This document shows, one piece after another, positions 9,013 to 17,372 of a stretch of DNA of 64,000 nucleotides. The DNA is taken from positions 1 through 64,000 of the forward strand of contig NZ_AKJG01000095.1 in NCBI RefSeq assembly GCF_000282455.1, given 5' to 3'. The stretch's first letter is position 1. The number at the start of each line of letters is the position of its first letter. The DNA is from Pseudomonas sp. GM74 (GTDB lineage: Bacteria; Pseudomonadota; Gammaproteobacteria; Pseudomonadales; Pseudomonadaceae). The notes beneath the pieces were generated by a model that was not told where the DNA came from, made no database searches, and saw only the letters and a list, made by a program, of their open reading frames with translations. The position numbers and the translations under genes were made by a program.

Positions 9013-9642
9013 ATGATCGGTAGCATCAGCAGTAATTACTCGAACTACACCAGCACCAGCAGCACAACCAATAGTACCCGCAGCCAGCAATTCCAGAAGG
9101 ACCTGCTGGCCAAACTCGACAGCAACAGCGACGGTTCCGTCGATCAGGATGAACTCGACAGTGCCCTGTCACAAAAATCCGACGACGGTTTGCTGGTCAG
9201 CCTGAGCAAGAATTTCGCCGACCTCGACAGCGATGGCAGTGGCAACCTGAGCGGCGAAGAAATGGCCGCGATGGCTCCACCGCCGCCACCGCCACAACAG
9301 GTGTCCAGCGACGAACTGTTCAGCCAGCTCGATGCCGACAGTGACGGCAGCGTCAGCACCACCGAACTGAGCAGCGCGTTGCAGGCCAGCAACAACGACT
9401 CGTCGACCAGCACCGACACCAGTGCCGCGCTACTCAAGGCGCTGGACAGCGACAGCAGCGGTGGCGTCAGCAGTGATGAACTCAAAACAGCCCTGCAGGC
9501 CGGTCGCGAGCAGAACACCACCCGTTCTTCCGATCAAGGGAGCGTAAATGAAGCGCTGCAAAAAATGATTGCCAACCTGAGCAAGCAGTACTCGCTCGAT
9601 AACGTGGCGAGTGTGGGCAAGCACCTGAACGTGGCGACCTGA
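9013..9642 (+). CDS. EF-hand calcium-binding protein, XopAW-like
   Basis: A 209-aa acidic, Ser/Asp-rich protein with four canonical calcium loops: DSNSDGSVDQDE, DLDSDGSGNLSGEE, DADSDGSVSTTE and DSDSSGGVSSDE. The first 30 residues are a Ser/Thr/Asn-rich stretch without a Sec signal peptide, and a proline run (APPPPPP) divides the two EF pairs. It resembles proteins catalogued as XopAW-family type III calcium-binding effectors, but no secretion genes are in the window, so effector status is unproven. The ATG at 9013, with AGGGAG eight bases upstream, is preferred over the GTG at 9004. It is a single-gene unit between repeats. Confidence 0.85.
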   Translation: MIGSISSNYSNYTSTSSTTNSTRSQQFQKDLLAKLDSNSDGSVDQDELDSALSQKSDDGLLVSLSKNFADLDSDGSGNLSGEEMAAMAPPPPPPQQVSSDELFSQLDADSDGSVSTTELSSALQASNNDSSTSTDTSAALLKALDSDSSGGVSSDELKTALQAGREQNTTRSSDQGSVNEALQKMIANLSKQYSLDNVASVGKHLNVAT

Positions 9643-9651
9643 GTCAAAAGC

Positions 9652-9753
9652 TTCGTCGGAACGCCGCCCGGAGCAAGCCCGCTCCCACATTGATCTGATT
9701 CGATCACAAAACCAGTGTGGGAGCGGGCTTGCTCCGGGTGGCGTTCCGACGAA
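9652..9753. repeat. REPIN, GTGGGAG-inward, CGTTCCGACGAA arms (type B)
   Basis: The left arm TTCGTCGGAACGCCGCCCGG leads to GCTCCCACA. A 30-base spacer follows, then TGTGGGAGCGGGCTTGCTCC and a right arm ending CGTTCCGACGAA. The orientation is opposite to the TCGCGA-type copies. It follows the EF-hand gene and precedes a convergent gene. Confidence 0.9.
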
Positions 9754-9776
9754 TAGGCCCTAAGCAAATACAAATC

Positions 9777-10832
9777 TCAGGGCCGGCGATCTTCGACCCG
9801 CGCCTGAGTCTTGCTCCAGTCGATCAACAGACTGTAGGCCACCGCCAGCAATGTCGGGCCGATGAACAGGCCGATAAATCCAAAGGCAATCAACCCGCCA
9901 AACACCCCAAGCAGCACAATGACCAGCGGCAGGTTACCGCCACGGCTGATCAGATACGGCTTGAGCACGTTGTCGACGCCGCTGATGACGAATGTGCCCC
10001 AGATACCGAGGAATATGGCCATCCCGTACTCGCCTTTCCAGGCCAGCCACGCGGTCGCCGGAATCCACACCAGCGGCGGGCCCATCGGGATCAGGCTGAG
10101 CATGAACGTCACGATGCCAAGCACCAGCGCACCCGGTACGCCGGCAATCAGGAACCCGATCAGCGCCAGGATCGCCTGGGCCGCCGCGGTGCCGATCACG
10201 CCGTTCACCACCCGCTGTACCGTGCCCGCCACCAGTTCGATGTAGTAGCCGGCCCGTTGACCGATCAGCCGCTCCAGCAATGTGTGTACAAACGCCGCCA
10301 GGCGCGGTCCGTCACGATAGAAAAAGAACACGAAGACGATGCTCAGGGTCAGTTCGAGAATACCGCCGCCGATCTGCGCGCTGCGCGCCAGCAACCAGTT
10401 ACCCATCTGCCCCAGATAAGGCTTGAGCGACACCATCATCGCCGCGCCCTGCTCATCGATGCTGTTCCAGAGTCCGACCAGCCGCTCGCCCACCAGGGGA
10501 ATCGAACCCAGCCAGACCGGTGCTTCGGGCAGCCCCTCGACCTGCGCATCCTTGATGAATGCGGTGGCATCACGCACATGATCGGCGAGGTTGAAACCCA
10601 GCCACACCAGGGGTGCCGCGACCAGCACCATCCAGCCCAGCGTCAGCAATGCCGCCGCCAGAGACTCGCGGCCGTTGAGCCAACGGGTCAGCAGGCGCAT
10701 CAGTGGCCAACTGGCGAATGCCAGGACCGCGCCCCAGAACATCGCCGACCAGAACGGCGCCATCACCCAGAAGCTCGCGCCGAACAGCACGACGAGCAGG
10801 ATCTGCACCAACAGGCGATCGTTATTGATCAT
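9777..10832 (-). CDS. AI-2E family transporter
   Basis: A 351-aa integral membrane protein of the YdiK/PerM/TqsA type with about eight hydrophobic segments. These include residues 8-40 (paired helices), about 60-85, and a C-terminal block from about 210 to 340. The family motifs PxGPPLVWIPA and GxxxLIAFGFIGLFIGPTLLA are visible. The family name derives from E. coli TqsA; most members have no proven autoinducer role, and some are Na+/H+ antiporters. The start MINNDRLLVQILL is directly supported. It lies 69 bp downstream of the DUF4892 gene and may be its operon partner. Confidence 0.92.
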   Translation of the reverse strand: MINNDRLLVQILLVVLFGASFWVMAPFWSAMFWGAVLAFASWPLMRLLTRWLNGRESLAAALLTLGWMVLVAAPLVWLGFNLADHVRDATAFIKDAQVEGLPEAPVWLGSIPLVGERLVGLWNSIDEQGAAMMVSLKPYLGQMGNWLLARSAQIGGGILELTLSIVFVFFFYRDGPRLAAFVHTLLERLIGQRAGYYIELVAGTVQRVVNGVIGTAAAQAILALIGFLIAGVPGALVLGIVTFMLSLIPMGPPLVWIPATAWLAWKGEYGMAIFLGIWGTFVISGVDNVLKPYLISRGGNLPLVIVLLGVFGGLIAFGFIGLFIGPTLLAVAYSLLIDWSKTQARVEDRRP

Positions 10833-10901
10833 CGAAAATCCCGAAAATATCAGTCAGCAAAAGAGTAGGCGAACGCAGCGTGCACGCTCGCCCGGTACAG
10901 C

Positions 10902-11720
10902 CTAGCGCAATAGCTCGATGTGCAGGCCAGAGCCTTCGGCACTGCCGCTTTCCATCCGAGCGGCACGCACGCCCTGGGCAATCAGTGCCTGACGCCAGGC
11001 TTCGGCGTTCGCTCCGGAAATACTGACCCGCAAGGTGGTGTCCAGATTCAGTCCGCGAGAAATCAGGCGCAACCAAGTCTCGTCAGGTGCGCTGTTCAAC
11101 GTGGGAAAATCGAGCTCGCCGGTGCTCCTGAGTTCACGCAGCAAGGTCGCGGAAGTCGGCAGCAACTCGCCTAGCGGTGCCGATGCGTCGAACTGCTCGA
11201 CATGCAGGTAGGCTTTGCGATTACCGCGGGTGATGCTGTACAGCGCGACGAGCGTGTTGTCCCGTGGAGCGGCAAGTCGCAGCAGCAAATAGGCTTGTTG
11301 ATCGTCGGCACCGTACAGCTTGGCGTTGCCGAAGACCTCATTGGCCCAGAGGCTGCTTTCGCCGCAATCGCGCGCCTGGCACCAAAAGAGCAACCCGGCA
11401 TCCTGCTTTTGCAAAGCCTCGCGGGCAGCGGTGAACGCCTCGATGGATGAATGCTCCGGTGGCAACTCGTAGGTCACCGAAGTGACGTTGCCGCGGGCAC
11501 TGACCTGGCCGTCGAAACGTAACTGGCCACTGATCTTGCGGATCGAGCCCAAGGGGTAGATCCGCTCCAGTTCGGCAGCGGGGCGATAGTCGACAATCTG
11601 GGCGTCGACCATGCGCGGCACTATCGGCAGGTCCTGACTGCCCGGGACATCGGCGGCGAACGACAAGGAACTGAAACTGCACAGCACCAGCAAACTGAAT
11701 GAACGCATGGATAGACTCAT
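10902..11720 (-). CDS. DUF4892 domain-containing exported protein
   Basis: A 272-aa protein with a Sec signal peptide (LLVLCSFSSLSFA, cleavage predicted after AADV or just before). It matches the Pseudomonas proteins annotated as DUF4892, with no established function. The body is a soluble mixed alpha/beta protein with two cysteines in WCQARDCG, which could form a disulfide in the periplasm. Its ATG overlaps the stop of the upstream GST gene as ATGA, indicating translational coupling. Confidence 0.85.
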   Translation of the reverse strand: MSLSMRSFSLLVLCSFSSLSFAADVPGSQDLPIVPRMVDAQIVDYRPAAELERIYPLGSIRKISGQLRFDGQVSARGNVTSVTYELPPEHSSIEAFTAAREALQKQDAGLLFWCQARDCGESSLWANEVFGNAKLYGADDQQAYLLLRLAAPRDNTLVALYSITRGNRKAYLHVEQFDASAPLGELLPTSATLLRELRSTGELDFPTLNSAPDETWLRLISRGLNLDTTLRVSISGANAEAWRQALIAQGVRAARMESGSAEGSGLHIELLR

Positions 11721-12376
11721 CGGATCAGCATGGCCTGGGCGCCCTTGATAATACTGGCTTCATCGGCGCGTTTCGGTACCTGCAAACCACGCTGCACCGC
11801 CGGACGGGCCTCCAGGGTTGCCATCCAGCGTTGCAGCGCCGTCAAGCCCTCCACCGAGACGCCCGACCACTCGTAACCGCGCACCCAGGGAAAGGTGGCG
11901 ATGTCGGCGATGCTGTACTCGCCGGCGAGGAACTCCACGCTTTGCAACCGCGTGTCGAGCACCTCGTAGAGGCGACGGGTTTCATGCTGATAGCGGTCGA
12001 TGGCGCCCTGGAGTTTTTCCGGAAAATAGCGGAAGAACACGTTGGCCTGGCCCTGCATCGGGCCGATGCCGCCCATCTGGAACATCAGCCACTGCAATAC
12101 CAGCGAACGTCCCTTCGGGTCGCTCGGCATCAGTTTGCCGGTCTGTTGCGCGAGGTAAATCAGGATGGCGCCGGATTCGAACACGGCGAAATCGCCGTTG
12201 GCGCGGTCGACAATCGCCGGAATCCGGCCATTGGGGTTGATCTTGAGGAAGTCCGCGGACTTCTGCTCCTTTTTGTCGAAACTCAAGGCATGCACTCTGT
12301 AGGGCAGGCCGAGTTCCTCGAGCACGATAGAGACCTTGTGGCCATTCGGGGTCGCAGCGGTGTAGAGATCTATCAT
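11717..12376 (-). CDS. Glutathione S-transferase family protein, YfcG/Nu-class
   Basis: A 219-aa GST with an N-terminal thioredoxin-like domain. TAATPNGHKVSIVLEE matches the start of E. coli YfcG, and the glutathione-binding NPNGRIPAIVD and ESGAILIYLA are present. The C-terminal helical domain contains QWLMFQMGGIGPMQGQ and the N-capping SIADIATFPWV. YfcG-type enzymes act as glutathione-dependent disulfide-bond reductases with little classical transferase activity. The ATG at 12376 has GGGAG upstream. It is followed by the coupled DUF4892 gene and preceded by an alpha/beta hydrolase 50 bp away. Confidence 0.92.
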   Translation of the reverse strand: MIDLYTAATPNGHKVSIVLEELGLPYRVHALSFDKKEQKSADFLKINPNGRIPAIVDRANGDFAVFESGAILIYLAQQTGKLMPSDPKGRSLVLQWLMFQMGGIGPMQGQANVFFRYFPEKLQGAIDRYQHETRRLYEVLDTRLQSVEFLAGEYSIADIATFPWVRGYEWSGVSVEGLTALQRWMATLEARPAVQRGLQVPKRADEASIIKGAQAMLIR

Positions 12377-12426
12377 GGTTGTCTCCCTTTTCAACCCGCC
12401 AAGCCTCGACAGTTGCCCGGCGCAAG

Positions 12427-13281
12427 TCAAGGAATGGCGAAAAACCGATTGAAACAGTCTGCGACAAGATCGGCACCGGACTCGTCATTGAGGTGCAAAT
12501 GGTGGCCGCCTGGCAGCTGTTCCCGGCTAAAGGGTAGACGCTCCAGCAACTCCGGGTGTTTGGCGAGCATGCCGTCGGCAGCGACCACCAGAGTTGCAGG
12601 ACACTTGATCCGCTGGACAAAGGCCATGGCCTGTTCGGTGGTAAGACGCAGCGGCGATGGCAGTGTGAGGCGATTGTCGGTGCGCCAGGTGTAACCACCC
12701 GGCACCGGCATCAAGCCACGCTGCGCCAGCAGTTCAGCGGCTTCGCGGCTGACCGCCACCAGGCCCTTCATACGCGCTTCGATGGCTCGGTCGAGGGTGT
12801 CATAGACCGGCTTGCGCTTTTCCCGCAGGTCCAGTTGCGCCTGCAGGGCCATGCCCATGCGCTCGGCAGCGTTTTCACCTTTGTCTGTAGGAGGAATGAT
12901 GCCGTCGATCAACGCCAGGTGGGTGATCCGCTCGGGCATCGACCCGGCGATGATCAACGAAGCAATGGCGCCCATCGAATGCCCCATCAGCGCAAACTTG
13001 CGCAGTCCAAGCTGTTCGGCCACTTGCAGCACATCGTGGGCATAGTCCCACATGGCGTAGCCGGCGCCCGGCGGGCGATGCCCGGAATGACCGTGACCGG
13101 CCATGTCCAGCGCGATGATGCGCAAGCCTTTGAGCTTCGGCGCCAGACGGGCAAAGCTGTTGGCGTTGTCCAGCCAGCCATGCAGGGCAATCACCGGCAG
13201 ACCGTCTTCAGGGCCGAACAGGTGCGCCGCCAGTTCAATGTGCGGCAGGCTCAGGCGGACCTCTTCGACGACGTGGTTCAT
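12427..13281 (-). CDS. Alpha/beta hydrolase
   Basis: A 284-aa soluble hydrolase with the oxyanion motif HGWLDNANS, the DMAGHGHSGHR turn and a nucleophile elbow GHSMGA (Ser near residue 100). A late Asp and the C-terminal His in PGGHHLHLND complete a catalytic triad. It resembles serine hydrolases of the epoxide hydrolase/esterase branch; the substrate is unknown. The ATG at 13281 overlaps the TGA of the upstream hydrolase gene as ATGA, so the two hydrolases are coupled. An upstream in-frame TTG gives only two more residues. Confidence 0.9.
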   Translation of the reverse strand: MNHVVEEVRLSLPHIELAAHLFGPEDGLPVIALHGWLDNANSFARLAPKLKGLRIIALDMAGHGHSGHRPPGAGYAMWDYAHDVLQVAEQLGLRKFALMGHSMGAIASLIIAGSMPERITHLALIDGIIPPTDKGENAAERMGMALQAQLDLREKRKPVYDTLDRAIEARMKGLVAVSREAAELLAQRGLMPVPGGYTWRTDNRLTLPSPLRLTTEQAMAFVQRIKCPATLVVAADGMLAKHPELLERLPFSREQLPGGHHLHLNDESGADLVADCFNRFFAIP

Positions 13282-14084
13282 GCGCAATCCTGCTGTCGAC
13301 GGCCGCCCCAGCGATGGAACAGGCCTTTGAGCATGTCAGCGGTATCAAGGGGACGTTCGAGCGGAAACATGTGGCCGCCAGGCATGGTCAACGACTCACC
13401 CAGGGGCAGGCGGTCTACCGAACTGGCGTGATGGCGCATCACCACGCGGCTGTTGTGCCCGCGAACCACCGCCAGCGGCACTTGCAACTGCCGGGTGCTA
13501 CCTGGGCTTGTGTGCGGCACGCCGCGATAGATGCTGATTTCCGTGGCCGGGTCGAAGCGCAGACGCAACTTGTCGCCGACTTGATGCAAACCGTGTTGCA
13601 GGTAGGCATCGAAACATTCCGGGTCGAACCCGCGAAACAGGGTTTTGCCGGCGAAATACTTGCGGGCACTTTCCAGGTCGGCGAATTCTTCACGGCGGCC
13701 CAGGGTACGCCCGGCCGGGGTCAAGCGGTCGATGAAACCAAAGCGTTTGGCCGCCCGTATGACCCATTGGTCGGTGCGGGTCAGCACGGGCGAGTCGAGC
13801 ATCACCACCCCGCGATACAGCTCAGGGCAGCGCAACGCCGCATGCAGGTGCAACACGCCACCGAAGGAGTGACCGACACCCCACACGGGCTCGGCCTGTT
13901 GTTGCAGGTGATGGATCAGCTCATCCACCAGGTTGTACCAGTTGTCGTCCGCCGGGTAACGCGGGTCGTGGGCGTGCTGCTCCAGATGCGTCACCTGAAA
14001 CTCGGGTGCCAGCGCCGCAAACAACTTGCCGTAGGTCCCCGAAGGAAAACCATTGGCGTGGGCGAAAAAGATCTGTTGCGACAT
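13278..14084 (-). CDS. Alpha/beta hydrolase
   Basis: About 268 aa, beginning MSQQIFFAHANGFPSGTY, with HANGFPSGTY as the oxyanion-hole loop. The nucleophile elbow is GVGHSFGG (Ser near residue 88), and PGGHMFPLE supplies the catalytic His near the C-terminus. It is distinct in sequence from the following hydrolase, so the pair is not a recent duplication. The start is uncertain: ATG 14084 fits homologues but has its AGG almost touching the ATG, and ATG 14114 would add ten residues. It may act on acyl esters, given the neighbouring thioesterase and acyl-CoA ligase; that is inference. Confidence 0.88.
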   Translation of the reverse strand: MSQQIFFAHANGFPSGTYGKLFAALAPEFQVTHLEQHAHDPRYPADDNWYNLVDELIHHLQQQAEPVWGVGHSFGGVLHLHAALRCPELYRGVVMLDSPVLTRTDQWVIRAAKRFGFIDRLTPAGRTLGRREEFADLESARKYFAGKTLFRGFDPECFDAYLQHGLHQVGDKLRLRFDPATEISIYRGVPHTSPGSTRQLQVPLAVVRGHNSRVVMRHHASSVDRLPLGESLTMPGGHMFPLERPLDTADMLKGLFHRWGGRRQQDCA

Positions 14085-14197
14085 ACCTGCAAATCCATGA
14101 GCGAGAACAGGCATTGATTGTCCGCAAGACCGCGTCCTTGAGCAATGACCGTAACTGACAGGAATGATGACAGTCCGGTCAAAGCGATGGCTTGAGC

Positions 14198-14641
14198 TCA
14201 ACGCGCCGGCGGATTCTCACCCAACGGCACCACTGCCATGGTCAATCGCGACACACAACTGGCCTTGCCCTCATCGCTGGTCAGGCGAATGTCCCAGACA
14301 TGGGTCGTGCGGCCGATGTGGATCGGCTTGGCCACCGCCGTCACCCGTCCACTGCGCAGGCCGCGCAAATGGTTGGCGTTGATTTCCAGGCCCACGCAAT
14401 AGAACTTGCTGGCATCGATGCACAGGTAACTGGCCATCGAGCCGACCGATTCGGCCAGCACCACCGAGGCACCACCATGCAGCAAGCCGTAGGGCTGGTG
14501 GGTGCGGTGATCGACGACCATGCTGGCGGTCAGGGACTCGTCGTCAAAGGCCTCGAAACGGATGTCCAGCACCTCGCCAATGGTGTTTTTCTGGATTGCG
14601 TTCAACTGCTCAATGTTCGGGATGGTGCGCCACAGGCTCAT
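14198..14641 (-). CDS. Hotdog-fold acyl-CoA thioesterase, PaaI/MenI-like
   Basis: A 147-aa single hotdog domain protein. THQPYGLLHGGASVVLAES is the hallmark of the PaaI/YdiI group, with the catalytic Glu on the central helix and the HGG acyl-binding turn. Members hydrolyse aromatic or medium-chain acyl-CoA. The ATG at 14641 has GAGG upstream. It lies 32 bp downstream of the acyl-CoA ligase gene on the same strand, so the two are probably co-transcribed and act on the same CoA-ester pool. Confidence 0.92.
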   Translation of the reverse strand: MSLWRTIPNIEQLNAIQKNTIGEVLDIRFEAFDDESLTASMVVDHRTHQPYGLLHGGASVVLAESVGSMASYLCIDASKFYCVGLEINANHLRGLRSGRVTAVAKPIHIGRTTHVWDIRLTSDEGKASCVSRLTMAVVPLGENPPAR

Positions 14642-14673
14642 CGCAGAGGTTCCTCGTTGGTCTTGTTCGTGGA

Positions 14674-16341
14674 TCAATCCTGCCACAGCACCGCTTCGCT
14701 GCGCTCGCTCCATTCCTCAAAGCGCTCACCGTAGGCCGCTTCGATCACGTTGCGCTTGATCTTCAGGGTCGGGGTGAGGAAGCCGTTTTCCACGGCCCAA
14801 CTGTCCTTGACCACCACCAGGCGCCGCAGTTGTTCATGCTTGTCGAGGGCGCCGTTGACCTCTTCCAGCAGTTTTTCCAGGCTCGAATGCAGGCCGGCGC
14901 GCGCGGCCCCGCCGGCATCCTGCTGGCCGACCGCCGACAACACGCACAATCCCAGCGGTGCGCTCAAGCCATCGCCCACCACGCAGACCTGCTCGATGCG
15001 CGAATGCACGGCCAGGCGATTTTCAATCGGTGCCGGGGCCACGTACTTGCCTTTGCTGGTCTTGAAGATTTCCTTCAGGCGCCCGGTCAGGCGCAGATTG
15101 CCTTCGGCGTCCTCCTCGCCCTTGTCGCCGGTACGAAGGAAACCGTCCTCAGTAATGGTGTCGGCGGTTTTTTCCGGTTCCTTGTAATACCCGATCATGG
15201 TTGCACCACTGCGCACCATGACCTCCCCCGTCTCGGCGATCCGCACTTCGACGTCCGGACACGGCTTGCCGATCCAGCCCGGTTTGTGCTCGCCCGGTAT
15301 GCCGATGTGGGAGTAGCCGCAACTCTCGGTCATGCCGTAGACCTCCAGCACATCCAGGCCCAGTTTGCGGTACCACTGAAGCAAGGTCTGCGGTACCGGC
15401 GCCGCGCCCGACAAAGCAACACGCAACGCATCCAGCCCCAACCCGGCGAGGACTTTATGCCCGACCCGTTTGCCGATGATCGGCAGGCCGAGCAGGAAGT
15501 CGAGACGTTTTGCCGGGATCTTGCTGTACACGCCCATCTGGAATTTGGTCCAGATGCGCGGCACGCCAAACAGTGCGGTCGGGCGCGCACGCTTCAGGTC
15601 GGTTAGGAAAGTATCGAGGCTCTCGGCGAAAAACACCGTTTGGCCGGTATAGATCGACGCCAGTTCGACGAACATCCGCTCGGCAACGTGGCACAACGGC
15701 AGATAGGACAACAGCCGGTCCGACTCGTTGAGGCCGAACAACGCAGTGCCCCGTGTGGTGGCGAACCCCAGATTGCTGAAGCTGTGCATCACGCCCTTGG
15801 GCATGCCCGTGGTGCCGGATGTGTAGATGATGGTCGCCAGTTGATCGGCGTCAGGTTTGGGATTGTCCTGGATGGGCGAGTTGCGTTGCAGGTCGTCCCA
15901 ACTGAAATCAAAGTCGCCGGGAGGATGCAGGGGCAGGCTGATGGTGGGCAGGTCGGGGCTGACGCCACGGGACATGCCTGGCCAGTCGTCGAGCTTGCCG
16001 ATGAATGCCAGTGCCGCCTCCGAATGTTCGAGTACCTGGGCAACGGTCTCGGCGGTCAGGTTTGGGTACAACGGCACCGAGACATGCCCGGCCATCCAGA
16101 TCGCCAGGTCGGCAATGATCCAGTGCGCACAGTTCTTCGAGATCAGGGCGATATGGCTGCCCTGTGGCAGTTCCCGCGCTCGCAGCCAGTGGGCGGCACA
16201 GCGTGCCTGATGACCGACATCGGCCCAGGTCAGGCTCTCGACCTGGCCGCCGCCAACAGGCTGGACCAGAAAGCGCTGGCGGGGATGACGGGCCTCACGC
16301 TCGTAGAAAACGTCCAGCGGCAAACGAAAAGCAGCAGACAT
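14674..16341 (-). CDS. AMP-dependent long-chain acyl-CoA ligase
   Basis: A 555-aa adenylate-forming enzyme that activates a carboxylic acid with ATP and CoA. The P-loop-like motif YTSGTTGMPKGV is near residue 178, followed by the A5 motif EVYGMTESCG and the A7 region RTGDKGEEDAEG. The C-terminal KTSKGKYVAP and TPTLKIKRN supply the A10 lysine. It belongs to the eukaryote-like long-chain (FAA1/ACSL) branch rather than FadD. AGGAG precedes the ATG at 16341. The thioesterase gene follows immediately. Confidence 0.93.
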   Translation of the reverse strand: MSAAFRLPLDVFYEREARHPRQRFLVQPVGGGQVESLTWADVGHQARCAAHWLRARELPQGSHIALISKNCAHWIIADLAIWMAGHVSVPLYPNLTAETVAQVLEHSEAALAFIGKLDDWPGMSRGVSPDLPTISLPLHPPGDFDFSWDDLQRNSPIQDNPKPDADQLATIIYTSGTTGMPKGVMHSFSNLGFATTRGTALFGLNESDRLLSYLPLCHVAERMFVELASIYTGQTVFFAESLDTFLTDLKRARPTALFGVPRIWTKFQMGVYSKIPAKRLDFLLGLPIIGKRVGHKVLAGLGLDALRVALSGAAPVPQTLLQWYRKLGLDVLEVYGMTESCGYSHIGIPGEHKPGWIGKPCPDVEVRIAETGEVMVRSGATMIGYYKEPEKTADTITEDGFLRTGDKGEEDAEGNLRLTGRLKEIFKTSKGKYVAPAPIENRLAVHSRIEQVCVVGDGLSAPLGLCVLSAVGQQDAGGAARAGLHSSLEKLLEEVNGALDKHEQLRRLVVVKDSWAVENGFLTPTLKIKRNVIEAAYGERFEEWSERSEAVLWQD

Positions 16342-16441
16342 GCGACTCGCTCCTTTGTTTTTTGTCTGGAGCAAGCGTAGTCAACCAAGCAAGTGCTTGG
16401 TTGACTATTTCATACAAAACTTTTCGGGTTATGACGTACCT

Positions 16442-16529
16442 GTGGGAGCGTGGCTTGCCCGCGATGCAGGCTCCGCGGTTTATCAGGTATGACCGAGTCG
16501 ATGCCTTCGCGGGCAAGCCACGCTCCCAC
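16442..16529. repeat. REPIN variant with GCGTGGCTTGCCCGCG arms
   Basis: Arms GTGGGAGCGTGGCTTGCCCGCG and CGCGGGCAAGCCACGCTCCCAC are perfect complements. The G-to-T change in the core is compensated on the other arm, as expected if pairing matters. It sits between the ligase promoter region and the end of sixA. Confidence 0.88.
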
Positions 16530-16541
16530 AGAAAAGCGGTG

Positions 16542-16997
16542 TTATGGATGCTTGATGCTGTCGAGTTTCATTGACCCGACCAACAGCTCATCACCCTTGA
16601 GCTCCGCCAGACCGGCAGTGCTGACCCTTTCCGGCGGATGTCCGGCGCCATGTTGCAGATAGCTCACCAGATTCCCCACCAGCGGGTTGTGACTGACCAG
16701 CAACACGTTGCTTACCGCGACCATCTGTTCGGCCACCTTGTCCGGCTCCGTGTCCGGTGTCAGCCACTCGACGGTGCGGATTTCCGGTTCGAAACCCAAT
16801 GCCTCCCGTACCAGTTGCGCTGTTTGCTGCGCTCGCAGGTACGGACTGGCGTAAATGCCGGTCAGCGGCTGCCCCACCAGCTCTGCGGCGATTTTCAATA
16901 CTTCCTTACGACCGTTATCCGTCAGTTCCCGCTCCGAATCGTGGGGACGGGAGCCGTGTGATACAGCTTCACCATGACGCAATACCCAGAGTTTCAT
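16542..16997 (-). CDS. sixA: Phosphohistidine phosphatase SixA
   Basis: A 151-aa histidine phosphatase. The catalytic RHG motif is in LWVLRHGEAVSH at residues 7-9, and the second conserved His is in LLVSHNPLVG. Short length and the TDNGRKEVLK segment are typical of SixA, which removes phosphate from phosphohistidine on proteins such as PTS-Ntr components. Its ATG overlaps the stop of the DUF4389 gene by four bases, and gpsA is further upstream, so gpsA, the DUF4389 gene and sixA probably form one operon. Confidence 0.94.
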   Translation of the reverse strand: MKLWVLRHGEAVSHGSRPHDSERELTDNGRKEVLKIAAELVGQPLTGIYASPYLRAQQTAQLVREALGFEPEIRTVEWLTPDTEPDKVAEQMVAVSNVLLVSHNPLVGNLVSYLQHGAGHPPERVSTAGLAELKGDELLVGSMKLDSIKHP

Positions 16998-17341
16998 AGC
17001 TTGGGTTCCTCATCTCGGGCCGGATGCGGTGCCGGTGCCACGACATGTGGCGCCTCACCTTCCGGTGTACGCGGCGTCGGCCAGTCGGCGAACGGCCAAG
17101 GCTTCTGGTCGCTGTGAAAGCTGCCGAAACGACCGATCTGCGCCAGAAACTGGCTCAGGCTGTCGCCGAAGTTCATCAGGCTGGCGCTTGGGGCGCCATA
17201 GAACAAACGATAGATCAACTGCACCAGCACGACGGCGCCGAGGATGAACTGCGCCACTTGCCACACCAGCACGAAGACGATCATCCACAGCACCCGCAGC
17301 AGGATGGATTCGTACTTGGCTTCTACTTTTGGATCGTTCAT
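16994..17341 (-). CDS. DUF4389 domain-containing membrane protein
   Basis: A 115-aa protein with a hydrophobic segment (about residues 16-46, WMIVFVLVWQVAQFILG) that could form one long or two short membrane helices. The tail is Pro-rich and polar, ending in EEPKL. It matches the DUF4389 family found next to gpsA and sixA in pseudomonads; its function is unknown. The ATG at 17341 is preceded by GGGAG. It is coupled to sixA by an ATGA overlap and follows gpsA by 31 bp. Confidence 0.85.
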   Translation of the reverse strand: MNDPKVEAKYESILLRVLWMIVFVLVWQVAQFILGAVVLVQLIYRLFYGAPSASLMNFGDSLSQFLAQIGRFGSFHSDQKPWPFADWPTPRTPEGEAPHVVAPAPHPARDEEPKL

Positions 17342-17372
17342 GCGCAACTCCCTGCTTTTCTGGCAAGCGTGA

